Shown: piece by piece, positions 23,204 to 32,239 of the stretch
How positions within the stretch are numbered: the stretch's first letter is position 1
How the letters are laid out: every line of letters begins with the position of its first letter
From: Planctomycetia bacterium
GTDB lineage: Bacteria; Planctomycetota; Planctomycetia; Pirellulales; Thermoguttaceae
Direction: 5' to 3'
DNA length: 34,232 bases
Assembly: GCA_030527015.1 (NCBI GenBank)
Contig: JAUNBR010000049.1
Span: 1 to 34,232 of the forward strand
Notes under the pieces: generated by a model
Databases searched by the model: none
The model's input: the letters and a program-made list of their open reading frames with translations, nothing else
What the model was told of the DNA's origin: nothing
Translations under genes and position numbers: made by a program

Positions 23204-23258
23204 TCTTCAGGTATTTCCGACTTTTCCTACAACAAAAATAGAATCCAAAAGATTACCC

Positions 23259-24278
23259 CTAAATATAAACCGGAAACTGCTCATTAAATCGAAGATCACC
23301 TGCATTAAACAGCCGAATATCCGGAATACCATATTTCATCATGGCCAGCCGAGTAAGCCCCACTCCGAAAGCGAAACCACTATATTTTTCAGGATCCACA
23401 CCTCCAAATTTCAGAACATTCGGATGCACCAGCCCACACGGAATTAGCTCGATCCAGCCTGTACCATGACACGTGGAACAGCCCGCGCCACTACAGAAAA
23501 TACACTGAAGATCCAGCTCAAAACCCGGTTCCACGAAAGGAAAGAAACCTGGGCGCAGGCGTACCGTCACATCCCGATGAAAGATTTCACTCAGCAGGGT
23601 TTTCATCACCGCGATAAGATTCGCCACCGAGATATTCTCATCCACCATCAGGCCCTCACACTGATAAAACGTATTCTCATGGCTCATGTCCGCCGACTCA
23701 TTTCGAAAACACCTGCCCGGGAAAATCGCTTTCAGAGGAACGCCCATTTTCTCCATGGTACGTACCTGATTCGCCGACGTATGCGTGCGCATAAGCATTC
23801 CATTCGTCATCCAGTATGTGTCCTGCATTTCTCGCGCAGGATGATCCGCAGGTAAATTAACCGCATCAAAATTATAATACTCTAATTCACATTCCGGACT
23901 GGAAACCACCGTAAATCCCATTCCCTGAAAAATCGTTTCCAGCTCCATCTGAATTAACGAAATCGGATGCAGACTGCCCAGTTTTCCAGAAGAGCCCGGC
24001 AGCGTAAGATCTAAACCTGTGCTTTTCTTCGCCACATGACTCGCCGCAGCCATTTCCTTCGCAGCCGTCAGAGCTTCTTCAGCAAAACTTTTCAGTTCAT
24101 TTAACTTTCCTCCGAAAGCCTTTTTTTCTTCCACCGAAAGTTTACTAAAATCGGTGTTTTTCGCCAGAGTCGTGATAATCCCCTTTCGGCCAAGATACTT
24201 AATCCGTATCTGCTCCACCGCCTCTGCCGTCTTCGCCTCCGACAGTTCAGACTTTAACTGTTCTTTCATTTCCAGCAT
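23259..24278 (-). CDS. pheS: Phenylalanyl-tRNA synthetase alpha subunit
   Basis: Class II aminoacyl-tRNA synthetase, catalytic subunit of the (alpha-beta)2 enzyme. The coiled-coil N-terminus (LKSELSEAKTAEAVEQIR then KYLGRKG) precedes the core: HPISLIQMELETIFQGMGF, HPAREMQDTYW, LMRTHTSANQVRTM, FPGRCFRNE (motif 2), HENTFYQCEGLMVDE, LRPGFFPFVEPGFELD, and motif 3 GFAFGVGLTRLAMMKYGI. The family normally has 330-350 residues; 340 from the chosen ATG at 24278 fits. GGGAG lies 10 nt upstream of it. The longer GTG-initiated frame (24314) adds 12 codons. pheT is not adjacent; in many bacteria it follows pheS. Confidence 0.96.
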   Translation of the reverse strand: MLEMKEQLKSELSEAKTAEAVEQIRIKYLGRKGIITTLAKNTDFSKLSVEEKKAFGGKLNELKSFAEEALTAAKEMAAASHVAKKSTGLDLTLPGSSGKLGSLHPISLIQMELETIFQGMGFTVVSSPECELEYYNFDAVNLPADHPAREMQDTYWMTNGMLMRTHTSANQVRTMEKMGVPLKAIFPGRCFRNESADMSHENTFYQCEGLMVDENISVANLIAVMKTLLSEIFHRDVTVRLRPGFFPFVEPGFELDLQCIFCSGAGCSTCHGTGWIELIPCGLVHPNVLKFGGVDPEKYSGFAFGVGLTRLAMMKYGIPDIRLFNAGDLRFNEQFPVYI

Positions 24279-24416
24279 TCTGCATTTTCTCCCGCTTTCC
24301 ATTACCGGTTTCACATAAGAATCCAGTCTCAGACGATCAAAAAACTGATTTTCACAGCTTAAAAGTTCTCAGCTTAAAAGATCGTGAGAAAACTAATATT
24401 CACTGTACGTCCATTA

Positions 24417-24521
24417 TATACCCGATACACGATAAAATTCCGCTTCTCCGGTATTTAGCTTCACTGAAAATGCCGGCAGTCAGAGCCGCACAAAACGGAA
24501 ATTTAAAATGGAATCAGTATA
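24417..24521 (-). repeat. Family A repeat
   Basis: Reverse copy: TATACCCGATACACGATAAA, GGTATTTAGCTTCACTG with AAAATGCC, end GGAATCAGTATA. Confidence 0.94.
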
Positions 24522-24956
24522 TAGTAAAATAAATTTTATACATTTTACCATTTTTCTCCAAGAAAAACACCGCCCCCACTCTCTTTCCGAAAGACGAAAG
24601 AAAAACACTGCAAAAATCTGATTCCAGAGCATTCTGCGTATGGTGGCTCTCCCTCCATTTAAATTTCAGTTCAAAATACCACACGAAAACTCAGCGTTTT
24701 TAGAAGAGCAAAATTTCATCGTAACGCAATTCATTATACACCAAAATACACGCTTTCTCTTCATATATCTTCATGTCGTACAAAATCCTCTTCCGCAGCG
24801 AAAAGCAGAAAGGGACAAAACTCCATACTGGACAAAATCAAAAGAATCTTTTGCCGAGAACATGAGAACACAAAACGAATTTTGCACGAAAGAAAAAATT
24901 TTCTGTATCTAAATCTGTTTACAGAAAAAAAATTCATTTTCATTAAAATTAAGTTT

Positions 24957-25022
24957 TGTATACGGAAACAGGCATTACATCACAGCCTGTTTCCAGAACC
25001 ATACAAAACGAAAATCTTAAAA
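24957..25022 (-). repeat. Family A reversed left half
   Basis: AGAACCATACAAAACGAAAA then TCTTAAAA matches the reversed left arm but stops where the next copy begins (TATACAGG at 25023). Its core is replaced by a perfect hairpin. Confidence 0.65.
24964..24994. other. Perfect 10-bp hairpin
   Basis: GGAAACAGGC (24964-24973) and GCCTGTTTCC (24985-24994) with an 11-nt loop. It replaces the usual family A core here and lacks a T tract. Confidence 0.6.
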
Positions 25023-25129
25023 TATACAGGTTCCACTTTAAATTTCCATTTTATACGGCTCTGGAAGCCAGGCATTTTCTGCGAAGCAAAATGCCGGTGA
25101 AGCGTAATTTTTATAGAGTATCGGTTATA
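25023..25129 (+). repeat. Family A repeat
   Basis: TATACAGGTTCCACTTTAAA, GGCATTTTCTGCGAAGC with AAAATGCC, end ATCGGTTATA. 44 bp from the stop of the SPFH gene. Confidence 0.93.
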
Positions 25130-25173
25130 AGATCCGTAAAAAATTCGGAATCACTCTTTCCGAAAGTTCTTTT

Positions 25174-26127
25174 TTATTCGTGAATAATATCTTTTAGGGA
25201 AGCGGCCAGACCCGCGACACCCTGAATCTGACTGGGAATAATAAGTTTTGTCGCCTGTCCATCCGCAGCTGCCGTAAAAGCTTCCAGACTCTTTAATGTT
25301 AAAACCGGATTCGTCGGTGCCGATTCATTTAGCAGCCGAATTCCATCCGCCGTGGCCTGCTGCACCAGAACGATCGCCTCTGCCTGACCTTCCGCTTCAC
25401 GTACCTGCTTTTCCTTTTCCGCTTCCGCCTTCAGAATGGTCGCCGTTTTTTCCGCTTCCGCCCGTAAAATCTGTGCCTGTTTTTCACCTTCCGCGATAAG
25501 AATTTCACTGCGTTTCCGCCCTTCTGCCTGAAGGATGGCCTCCCGGCGTTCTCGTTCCGCCTTCATCTGCTTTTCCATCGCGTCTTGAATTTCTCTCGGA
25601 GGCAAGATATTCCTTAACTCCACCCGATTCACTTTAATTCCCCACTTATCGGAAGCATGATCCAGAATCGACGTAATTTTCGAATTAATCACATCTCGAG
25701 AAGTTAATGTCGCGTCCAGCTCAAGATCACCAATAATATTTCTTAAAGTCGTGGCCGTTAAATTTTCGATCGCCGAAATGGGCCTTTCCACTCCATACGT
25801 AAACCTTTTTGCATCCGTCACCTGATAAAAAATCACTGTGTCGATCTGCATGGTAACATTATCTTTCGTAATCACCGGCTGCGGTGGAAAATCAATTACA
25901 TTTTCCTTTATCGACACTCGCCGAGCCACCCGGTCAATAAACGGGAACAGAACATGAAGCCCCGTTTCCCACGACGCATAATACGTTCCCAGGCGCTCTA
26001 TTACAAAAACATTCGCCTGCGGCACGATTCGGATACAGGCGATTACCACGATCAGCAGTATAAAAATAAACGCCAAAACAATAAAAACTGCGACATCCGT
26101 CGCACCCGCAAATAATATAACTGACAT
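25174..26127 (-). CDS. SPFH/band 7 (stomatin-prohibitin) membrane protein, QmcA-like
   Basis: 317 residues. One N-terminal membrane segment (VAVFIVLAFIFILLIVVIA) is followed by the SPFH domain: VFVIERLGTYYASWETGLH (about 39-57), then DFPPQPVITKDNVTMQIDTV, RNIIGDLELDATLTSRDVI and VNRVELRNILPPREIQDAME. A long charged coiled coil full of Ala and Glu (about 187-255, AEGEKQAQILRAEAEK and similar) follows, ending in an oligomerisation tail. Such proteins form large membrane-microdomain assemblies that hold and modulate partners such as FtsH. The usual partner NfeD is not seen; a small unrelated membrane protein is encoded upstream. Three ATG codons lie close together. The third (26127) is preferred because AAGG lies 9 nt upstream. 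Confidence 0.94.
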   Translation of the reverse strand: MSVILFAGATDVAVFIVLAFIFILLIVVIACIRIVPQANVFVIERLGTYYASWETGLHVLFPFIDRVARRVSIKENVIDFPPQPVITKDNVTMQIDTVIFYQVTDAKRFTYGVERPISAIENLTATTLRNIIGDLELDATLTSRDVINSKITSILDHASDKWGIKVNRVELRNILPPREIQDAMEKQMKAERERREAILQAEGRKRSEILIAEGEKQAQILRAEAEKTATILKAEAEKEKQVREAEGQAEAIVLVQQATADGIRLLNESAPTNPVLTLKSLEAFTAAADGQATKLIIPSQIQGVAGLAASLKDIIHE

Positions 26128-26151
26128 AATCATCATCCTTTCTTTAACTTT

Positions 26152-26166
26152 TTATACTGATACATT
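26152..26166. repeat. Family A end stub
   Basis: TATACTGATACATTA joins the two end types with nothing between and touches the outer unit at 26168. Confidence 0.5.
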
Positions 26167-26167
26167 A

Positions 26168-26373
26168 TATACCTGGTTTTCCTTTAAATTTCCGTTTCGT
26201 GCAGCATTATCCTGTTTCCACTTTAAATTCCCGTTTCGTACGGTTCTTAAAGCAGACATTTCAGCGAAGCAAAAATGCCGGGGAAACAAAAATTCATCGT
26301 GCATCGAGTATAAACGCAGACATTTTCAGCGAAAAATGCCAGAAAAGCGGAAATTCATCGTGTATCGGGTATA
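26168..26373 (+). repeat. Outer family A unit interrupted by a second copy
   Basis: Left part TATACCTGGTTTTCC to GTGCAGCATTA (ending 26209), right part from AACGCAGACATTTTCAGCG (26313) to TATCGGGTATA (26373). Deleting the insert with one TA restores the standard order of left arm, CAGCATTAAACGCAGACATT and right arm. The clearest nested case in the window. Confidence 0.93.
26208..26312 (+). repeat. Inner family A unit of a nested pair
   Basis: A 105-bp complete unit, TATCCTGTTTCCACTTTAAA to GTGCATCGAGTATA, with TA at each end, inserted in the same orientation as its host. Confidence 0.93.
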
Positions 26374-26415
26374 AAATCATTTACCAGATTTCAGAGACAA
26401 AAAAACACCTTAATT

Positions 26416-26724
26416 TTACGGTCCAAAATATAAATGCCCTCCGTGCCAGGCAGCCAGAATCACTGCCACGACCACCATACTCACCATCCGCACGGGATGA
26501 CGCTCATCACAGTCCAGACTCAGATGAATTCCCACCACCGAGGCAAAAATTCCCAGCCAGGGACCCAGCCACCACAGAAGCCAGCAAAGAATCATCATGA
26601 ACAGATTCCCTTTCGTCACTCCCGCATCCAGCCACACCTTTTCCCATCCGGGCGCATATGGGAAACAGATTATCAGGAAAAGTGAAATGATCATCCAGAA
26701 AATATACCATATTCCATTTTTCAT
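26416..26724 (-). CDS. Small multi-pass membrane protein, unknown function
   Basis: 102 residues with three hydrophobic segments: about 4-22 (GIWYIFWMIISLFLIICF), 40-65 (LFMMILCWLLWWLGPWLGIF) and 80-97 (MVSMVVVAVILAAW). They are separated by short charged loops. Trp-rich. I do not recognise a family. It is kept as a gene because of its clear membrane topology, a start and stop that fit between repeats, and same-strand placement upstream of the SPFH gene, which makes a functional link possible. It is not NfeD: too short and without that OB-fold tail. No Shine-Dalgarno sequence. Confidence 0.65.
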   Translation of the reverse strand: MKNGIWYIFWMIISLFLIICFPYAPGWEKVWLDAGVTKGNLFMMILCWLLWWLGPWLGIFASVVGIHLSLDCDERHPVRMVSMVVVAVILAAWHGGHLYFGP

Positions 26725-26731
26725 CTTACTT

Positions 26732-26769
26732 TATACCCAGCACATGCATATATCATAAATTTTACTTCC
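26732..26769 (-). repeat. Family A right-end stub
   Basis: TATACCCAGCACATGCATAT, then ATAAATTTTACTTCCC is the reversed right end only, fused to the left end of the plus copy that follows. Confidence 0.7.
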
Positions 26770-26770
26770 C

Positions 26771-26875
26771 AAGCTCTGGTTTTCCTTTAAATTTCCGTTT
26801 TACCCGGCTCTGAAGCAGATATTCTCAGCGAAGCGAAATGCCGGTGAAGAGGAATTTTATAATGTATCGGATATA
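26771..26875 (+). repeat. Family A repeat
   Basis: CTGGTTTTCCTTTAAATTTC, GAAGCAGATATTCTCAGCG, end TATCGGATATA, 16 bp from the stop of the zincin gene. Confidence 0.9.
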
Positions 26876-26891
26876 AAAAACCGAAAAAGGA

Positions 26892-28079
26892 TTATTTTAC
26901 TTTTAACTTTTTCATATATTTAATAAAATCTCTTTCGACTTCCTCCACATTCCCAAAACATTCTTCAAAATTTTGGATCCGCACCTCCTTATCATCCCAG
27001 AGTAAAGGTTTTTTTGTCGAAATCTTTTTTGCATATTTTACGAAATCCTCCGGACGAACTTTCAGAAAATAATACGTCAGACCCCATGCTTCCGCATACA
27101 TATCCGCACCAGTTTCCGGACTGCGCAAGATGGAATCATCCGAAAGCATTTTCCGTAAGGAACCTTCCTGCCGACGCACTAAATAATTTTTATGCTGAAT
27201 CGCACGTGAACGATTTAACCTGCCGGCAGACGCCCAGCCCTTTTCACTTTTCATATTCGGCGTTTCAAAAAAAAGTGAAATTCCCTCATTATACCATAAC
27301 GGCACATCCGCAAAACGTGCCACCATTCCACGATTATGCGCCAGCTGATGTGTCGCCTCATGAATAATTGTCGCGATCTGTCCTTCCGCCTGCGGCCGAT
27401 TTAAAATCGCTCGCGATAAGGCACGATACGTTACCGTGGCACTCACTTTTCGCATGGCCGCATAAACCTCTGCCCCCGTTAAATCATAACACACCATCCG
27501 ATTCGTCGCGATACTATAATATCCGACGATCGTATCTTCCATCTCCCCCAGCGCATCCGCACCATACGCCTTATAATCCTTTACGCTGGAAAATATAATC
27601 ATTACCAGCGGAAATTCCGGCTCCAGAAGTTCAAAATCCTTTCCCTCCCAAAATTTTTGAAATGCAGAATAAAGTCCTTCCAGTAAATTTCCACACCAGC
27701 GCGCATACGTGGATGATGTATTATAACAGATCAGATAATGCTTCGTCCGATAAATTTTAAAATCTTTCGGAAATTCTTCTCGCAGATTTTCTTCCATTTC
27801 CTCCCGCGAAAAAGGCGTAAATGCCACATTATTTCGGGTTCCTTTCACGATCATCTGTGGCTCGATCGCGTGAATCCCTCCATTTCGTTCCTGAAACAGC
27901 AGACCGCCGTCCTGCGCCATTTCCAGTGTTCGGCCAACCGACGTGATTTCATCTCCCGTTTCGCTCGGCCGCCAGATTACCACATCCATCCCTAAAACAA
28001 AAATAGACCCGACAAAAAAATAATAGCCTACAAAAAAAATAATCAGGAACGCCCTAAAATGAAGATGTAACTTACTCAT
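26892..28079 (-). CDS. DUF1570-type secreted zincin metallopeptidase
   Basis: 395 residues. An N-terminal hydrophobic segment (about 9-30) acts as signal or anchor, so the enzyme faces the periplasm. The zinc motif HEATH is at 240-244 (TIIHEATHQLAHN), and the third ligand is probably E265 in LWYNEGISLFFE, the gluzincin pattern. Upstream comes a region of FKIYRTKHYLICYNTSSTYA type (about 107-126), usual for DUF1570 proteins. These are abundant in Planctomycetota and their substrates are unknown. AGG lies 4 nt from the ATG. The malate dehydrogenase gene lies upstream on the same strand, 286 bp away. Confidence 0.85.
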   Translation of the reverse strand: MSKLHLHFRAFLIIFFVGYYFFVGSIFVLGMDVVIWRPSETGDEITSVGRTLEMAQDGGLLFQERNGGIHAIEPQMIVKGTRNNVAFTPFSREEMEENLREEFPKDFKIYRTKHYLICYNTSSTYARWCGNLLEGLYSAFQKFWEGKDFELLEPEFPLVMIIFSSVKDYKAYGADALGEMEDTIVGYYSIATNRMVCYDLTGAEVYAAMRKVSATVTYRALSRAILNRPQAEGQIATIIHEATHQLAHNRGMVARFADVPLWYNEGISLFFETPNMKSEKGWASAGRLNRSRAIQHKNYLVRRQEGSLRKMLSDDSILRSPETGADMYAEAWGLTYYFLKVRPEDFVKYAKKISTKKPLLWDDKEVRIQNFEECFGNVEEVERDFIKYMKKLKVK

Positions 28080-28187
28080 TTACCTGCCCTTCTTTTTTCT
28101 CTTTTCCATGTTCCCGATCTTCATACGCCCGTCCTATTTTTTCAGTTTTTTACGAATCTGCAAAAAATATTTTAACCTGAAGCATGA

Positions 28188-28221
28188 ATACTCGATGCAT
28201 TATAATTTCCGCTTTCCCTGA
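28188..28221 (-). repeat. Family A right-end stub
   Basis: TACTCGATGCATTATAATTT then CCGCTTTCCCTG is the reversed right end. It stops where TATACTGG of the next copy begins, the same arrangement as at 26732-26771. Confidence 0.7.
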
Positions 28222-28325
28222 TATACTGGTTCCATTTTTAATTTCCGTTTTTGGGGTTCCGAAAATAGGTTTTTCAGCGAAACAAAATGCCGAAAAAATC
28301 GGAATTTTATACTGCATCAGGTGTA
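28222..28325 (+). repeat. Family A repeat
   Basis: TATACTGGTTCCATTTTTAA, GGTTTTTCAGCGAAACAAAA, right arm CGGAATTTTATACTGCATC, end GGTGTA. 40 bp from the malate dehydrogenase stop. Confidence 0.92.
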
Positions 28326-28365
28326 AATTCATGAAAAGCCAAAATTCACTGCATTTTCCAGGGAA

Positions 28366-29349
<984 letters not shown>

Positions 29350-29389
29350 TTATCTTTTACTCTTACATTCTTTACTTCTACAAAATTTT

Positions 29390-29622
29390 ACACGAATCTG
29401 CTTCTCCTCTAAATTTCCGTTTTATCCGGCCATGAACACCAGCATTTTTAACAAAACAAAAATGCCGTCCTGTCTGTCGGCAGCCACGGAAAGCGGGATT
29501 TTTATATCCGATACACTATAAATTTTCGCTTCTCCGGCATTTTGCTTCGCTGAAAATGCCTGTGCTTTAAGAGCCGCATAAAACGAACATTTAAAATGAA
29601 ACCAGATAGTGCATCAGAACTA
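29390..29622 (+). repeat. Outer family A unit split by an inverted copy
   Basis: Left part from CACGAATCTGCTTCTCC to CGGGATTTTTA, right part TAGTGCATCAGAACTA after the insert. It carries the palindromic insert CTGTCTGTCGGCAG (29470-29483). Its end lies two bases from the stop of the neighbouring gene. Confidence 0.9.
29503..29608 (-). repeat. Inner, inverted family A unit
   Basis: TATATCCGATACACTATAAA to GAAACCAGATA, in the orientation opposite to its host. The junction TA is within TTTATAGTG of the host arm. The exact boundary is ambiguous by 2 bp because of the TATATA context. Confidence 0.9.
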
Positions 29623-29624
29623 AA

Positions 29625-31346
29625 TCATTCTTTTTTCTGCCCATCCTCTGATGCATTTTCTGCCCACGTGCGAAAATCCACATAACCCGTGGTGTTAATC
29701 TTCGACTCATCAAAAATTTCCCCCTCCGGTAATTCTCCTCGTGTGAGAAATTCTTTTCGGAGAACTTTTTCTCGGCGCTCGACGCAAAACAGATAAATCG
29801 CCAGGGAAAATAATCCGCCCATCATTATTAAAAGCAGAATCATCTCCACCCAAAATGCCCGAATCGGTTCTGGTGTGGGTAAAACCTCCGGTATCCCTCC
29901 CATTAAAAGTGGAGTTAAGCGCGTTACAGGTTTTCCCTGCGCATCTGTACTGGAATATCCCCATGTATTAAAGAAAAATGCGGGCACGGCCATGTCAGCC
30001 CGATATTCATCCCCTCTTCCCGGCTCTATTCCCTCCGGTAATTTCGTAGTTAAAACCAAAATCGGATTTTCCTGTGAATCTTGGGTGAACAAAAAAATCT
30101 GATAAAAATGGGTAATCCCAAATCTCGTCCGAATATCCTCATCTTCCACGCGGACCGCCTCAATTTTTTTAGCCGTGCCACATAAATAAAAGAAATTCCC
30201 CCTTTCGTCTACCGGCCTTAAAAATAATGGAAATGGACTGCTGTACCGTCCATCCTCCGTTAACCTTTCCGCAGGTGACTGCGCCAGCGTTTTTTTACAA
30301 AATGCCCTCATTTCTTCCGGCGAAATACGGGAAACCGTATTCATTAACTGATAAAAACATTCTCGATTATGTGTCGATAATCGTAAATCCTGAATCCGGG
30401 AACGCGTTTCTTTCGGTCCCAGTTCTTCACGGTCCAGATCATCAAATAATCCAAAATCCATTCCCTGTTTTCCAAGAAAATTATCTGGAAAATACTCCAG
30501 TCTGTCCGCCAGCAGATACACCCTCTGAAAAGGAGACGGCTCACCCTCCTTCATGATCAGAGCATATGCCGCCACCGAAGCATTCTGTACCCCCCCCTTC
30601 TGCAAAATTCTTGGTATCTTTGTGCAAAAAATAACCCCTTCTCCACCATTTTTCAGATCCACCGACACGATCCAGTATTTTTTTATCGAAAATCGCAGCG
30701 AAATTTCTGAAGGGTACGTCACTTCTTTTAGATTCCTAAACGTACCTTGGATACGATATATCTCAAAACGCCGTGCATCCCGTTCTTCTTTCGAAAGTTT
30801 TCCAAAATTTTGCACTTCCTCTCCCTTATGGCTCCAGGCAGCCAGCCAGTCCAAAGGAAAATCCTGCATTAAATACTGAAATCTCAGTAAGGCAGACGTC
30901 TCTGGCTCTCCCCACGGAACACCGTCCTGAAAACTTTCGCGTACGGAATCAGAAACACCATATTTTGACCAATAATCTTTTGCCGAATGAATCTGTGGAA
31001 CAGGCTCTTCCTCCTCATCTTCATTTTCTTCCTGTTCCTGCCAACTTATTTCATCTTCCCCGATCTCCAAATTAACGCTGTCAGGTAATTCCAGACTCAA
31101 ATATTCCAGTCCGGAAAACTCAGAAATCGTTTTCTGCCTAACTTCCTGTTTTTTTTGAAATTCCACCGGCTGTACAGATTCCACCGGTGCCCGAGTTTCC
31201 AGAGATTCTGAAACTCCCTGTGATTCCTGTGAAATTTCCACCAGCTGAAATGCACCGCAAATTTCCGTCCCCCACGGAAACAAAACGGGTACCGCCAGAA
31301 AAAATCGCCAGCTGAGTAATACGATTAAAATTCGTAACGTTTTCAT
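29625..31346 (-). CDS. Large exported, membrane-anchored protein of unknown function
   Basis: 573 residues. Signal peptide MKTLRILIVLLSWRFFLAVP with cleavage probably near ICGAF. Then comes a Gln/Glu/Val-rich segment and a strongly acidic linker (about 95-118, with EENEDEEEEPVPQ). The mixed domain of about 380 residues resembles nothing I recognise. A membrane segment near 500-525 (MILLLIMMGGLFSLAIYLF) follows, with a short basic, cytoplasmic-looking tail (RREKVLRKEF). The bulk would face the periplasm. GAGG lies 3 nt from the ATG. It may be co-transcribed with mdh, 314 bp downstream through a nested repeat. Likely lineage-specific. Confidence 0.8.
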   Translation of the reverse strand: MKTLRILIVLLSWRFFLAVPVLFPWGTEICGAFQLVEISQESQGVSESLETRAPVESVQPVEFQKKQEVRQKTISEFSGLEYLSLELPDSVNLEIGEDEISWQEQEENEDEEEEPVPQIHSAKDYWSKYGVSDSVRESFQDGVPWGEPETSALLRFQYLMQDFPLDWLAAWSHKGEEVQNFGKLSKEERDARRFEIYRIQGTFRNLKEVTYPSEISLRFSIKKYWIVSVDLKNGGEGVIFCTKIPRILQKGGVQNASVAAYALIMKEGEPSPFQRVYLLADRLEYFPDNFLGKQGMDFGLFDDLDREELGPKETRSRIQDLRLSTHNRECFYQLMNTVSRISPEEMRAFCKKTLAQSPAERLTEDGRYSSPFPLFLRPVDERGNFFYLCGTAKKIEAVRVEDEDIRTRFGITHFYQIFLFTQDSQENPILVLTTKLPEGIEPGRGDEYRADMAVPAFFFNTWGYSSTDAQGKPVTRLTPLLMGGIPEVLPTPEPIRAFWVEMILLLIMMGGLFSLAIYLFCVERREKVLRKEFLTRGELPEGEIFDESKINTTGYVDFRTWAENASEDGQKKE

Positions 31347-31369
31347 CTTCCTCTTTCAGGATGGACACA

Positions 31370-31486
31370 TATCCCTGTTCCATTTTAAACTTTAATTCTG
31401 TACTGCCCTGCCAGCAGATATTTTATAAGTTTCGCACAAAATATCTATAAAACTGCCAGCAGGATAAATATTCCGTACACCAAATT
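31370..31486 (+). repeat. Family A-like unit with an altered core
   Basis: TATCCCTGTTCCATTTTAAA at left. The inner stem AGATATTTT pairs with AAAATATCT and is flanked by two copies of CTGCCAGCAG (31408-31417 and 31453-31462). The right arm is decayed. Confidence 0.65.
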
Positions 31487-31592
31487 ATACTGGTTCCATT
31501 TTAAATTTTCGTTTTATGAGGCTCTGGAAGCAGGCATTATCAGCGAAACAAAAATGTCGGTAAATCGGAATTTTTACAGTGCACCAGGTACA
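31486..31592 (+). repeat. Family A repeat
   Basis: TATACTGGTTCCATTTTAAA, GCAGGCATTATCAGCGAAAC, end GCACCAGGTACA. It starts at the last base of the preceding unit. Confidence 0.9.
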
Positions 31593-31778
31593 AAAATCAT
31601 TAAATTTTGCATTTTTGCGACAAATTAACACAAAAACTATTTCTTTCATACCATATATTTATAAAATTTTCAAGTCATGCCGTCCTTTTTTACCAGAAAA
31701 AGCCATAAATATCTTTTTTCACCTGGCGCACTTTCAAAAATAATTTTTGTATTTCGGTCCTGTTACGGCCATGTACAT

Positions 31779-31876
31779 CATATATCACTTTTAAATTTCC
31801 ACTTCATACTGTCATGAAAACAGACTCTTTTGCGAAGGAAAATATCAGAAAGCAGAGTGAATTCAGAGTAAAATTA
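31779..31876 (+). repeat. Family A repeat, degenerate
   Basis: CACTTTTAAATTTCCACTTC, TCATGAAAACAGACTCTTTT, GCGAAGGAAAATATCAG, followed by a poor right arm. Confidence 0.55.
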
Positions 31877-31999
31877 TATTATCGCACTATAATATTCGCA
31901 TAAAAAATTTTTTCCTTAAAAAATCATATTTTCAGAAAAAGACCAGGGGATTTAAATATTCCATAAAGTCATTAAAATACATCCGGACTGGCACCTTTT

Positions 32000-32104
32000 T
32001 ATCCCCGATACACTATAAATTTCACTTTTCCGGCATTTTTGCTTCGCTGAAAACACCTGCTTTTAGAGCTGCACAAAATGGAAATTTAAAGAAGAACCCG
32101 TATA
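32000..32104 (-). repeat. Family A repeat
   Basis: TATCCCCGATACACTATAAA, CGGCATTTTTGCTTCGCTG, end AGAACCCGTATA. Confidence 0.93.
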
Positions 32105-32135
32105 AATCCCCATTTTCACTGAATTTCGAGATGTT

Positions 32136-32239
32136 TATACTGATTTTGCTCAAATTTCCGTTTTTACGAGAATACGGGAGCCGTGGTGTGTCGTTCCGAC
32201 AGCGGTTTAAAAGCGGAAATCCAAAATAGTATGAGTATA
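32136..32239 (+). repeat. Family B repeat, copy 2
   Basis: TATACTGATTTTGCTC, then AAATTTCCGTTTTTACGAGA, GAGCCGTGGTGTGTCGTTCC and AAGCGGAAATCCAAAATAGT, end ATGAGTATA. It aligns along its whole length with 113-222. The right flank (AATGCCGGTGCAGAGCCACA) resembles a reversed family A left half, so this copy too probably sits inside a family A remnant. Confidence 0.85.

Larger units (their letters stand above)
22672..23258. other. Gap between pheS and the oxidoreductase genes
   Basis: Two reversed family A copies (22789-22909, 23098-23203), a direct repeat of AAATTTTATCTGACTCC at about 22933-22967, and an overlapping hairpin pair (23007-23060). No gene. Confidence 0.7.
24279..25173. other. 0.9-kb AT-rich gap
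   Basis: Holds family A copies 24417-24521 and 25023-25129, a reversed left half interrupted by the latter (24957-25022) and a perfect 10-bp hairpin (24964-24994). A strongly decayed copy may lie at about 24650-24740. The plus-strand frame at 24640-24912 has no protein-like features. Confidence 0.7.

Noticed and set aside
24640..24912. Plus-strand frame of 90 codons
   Set aside because: Starts in a decayed repeat and has no recognisable protein features.
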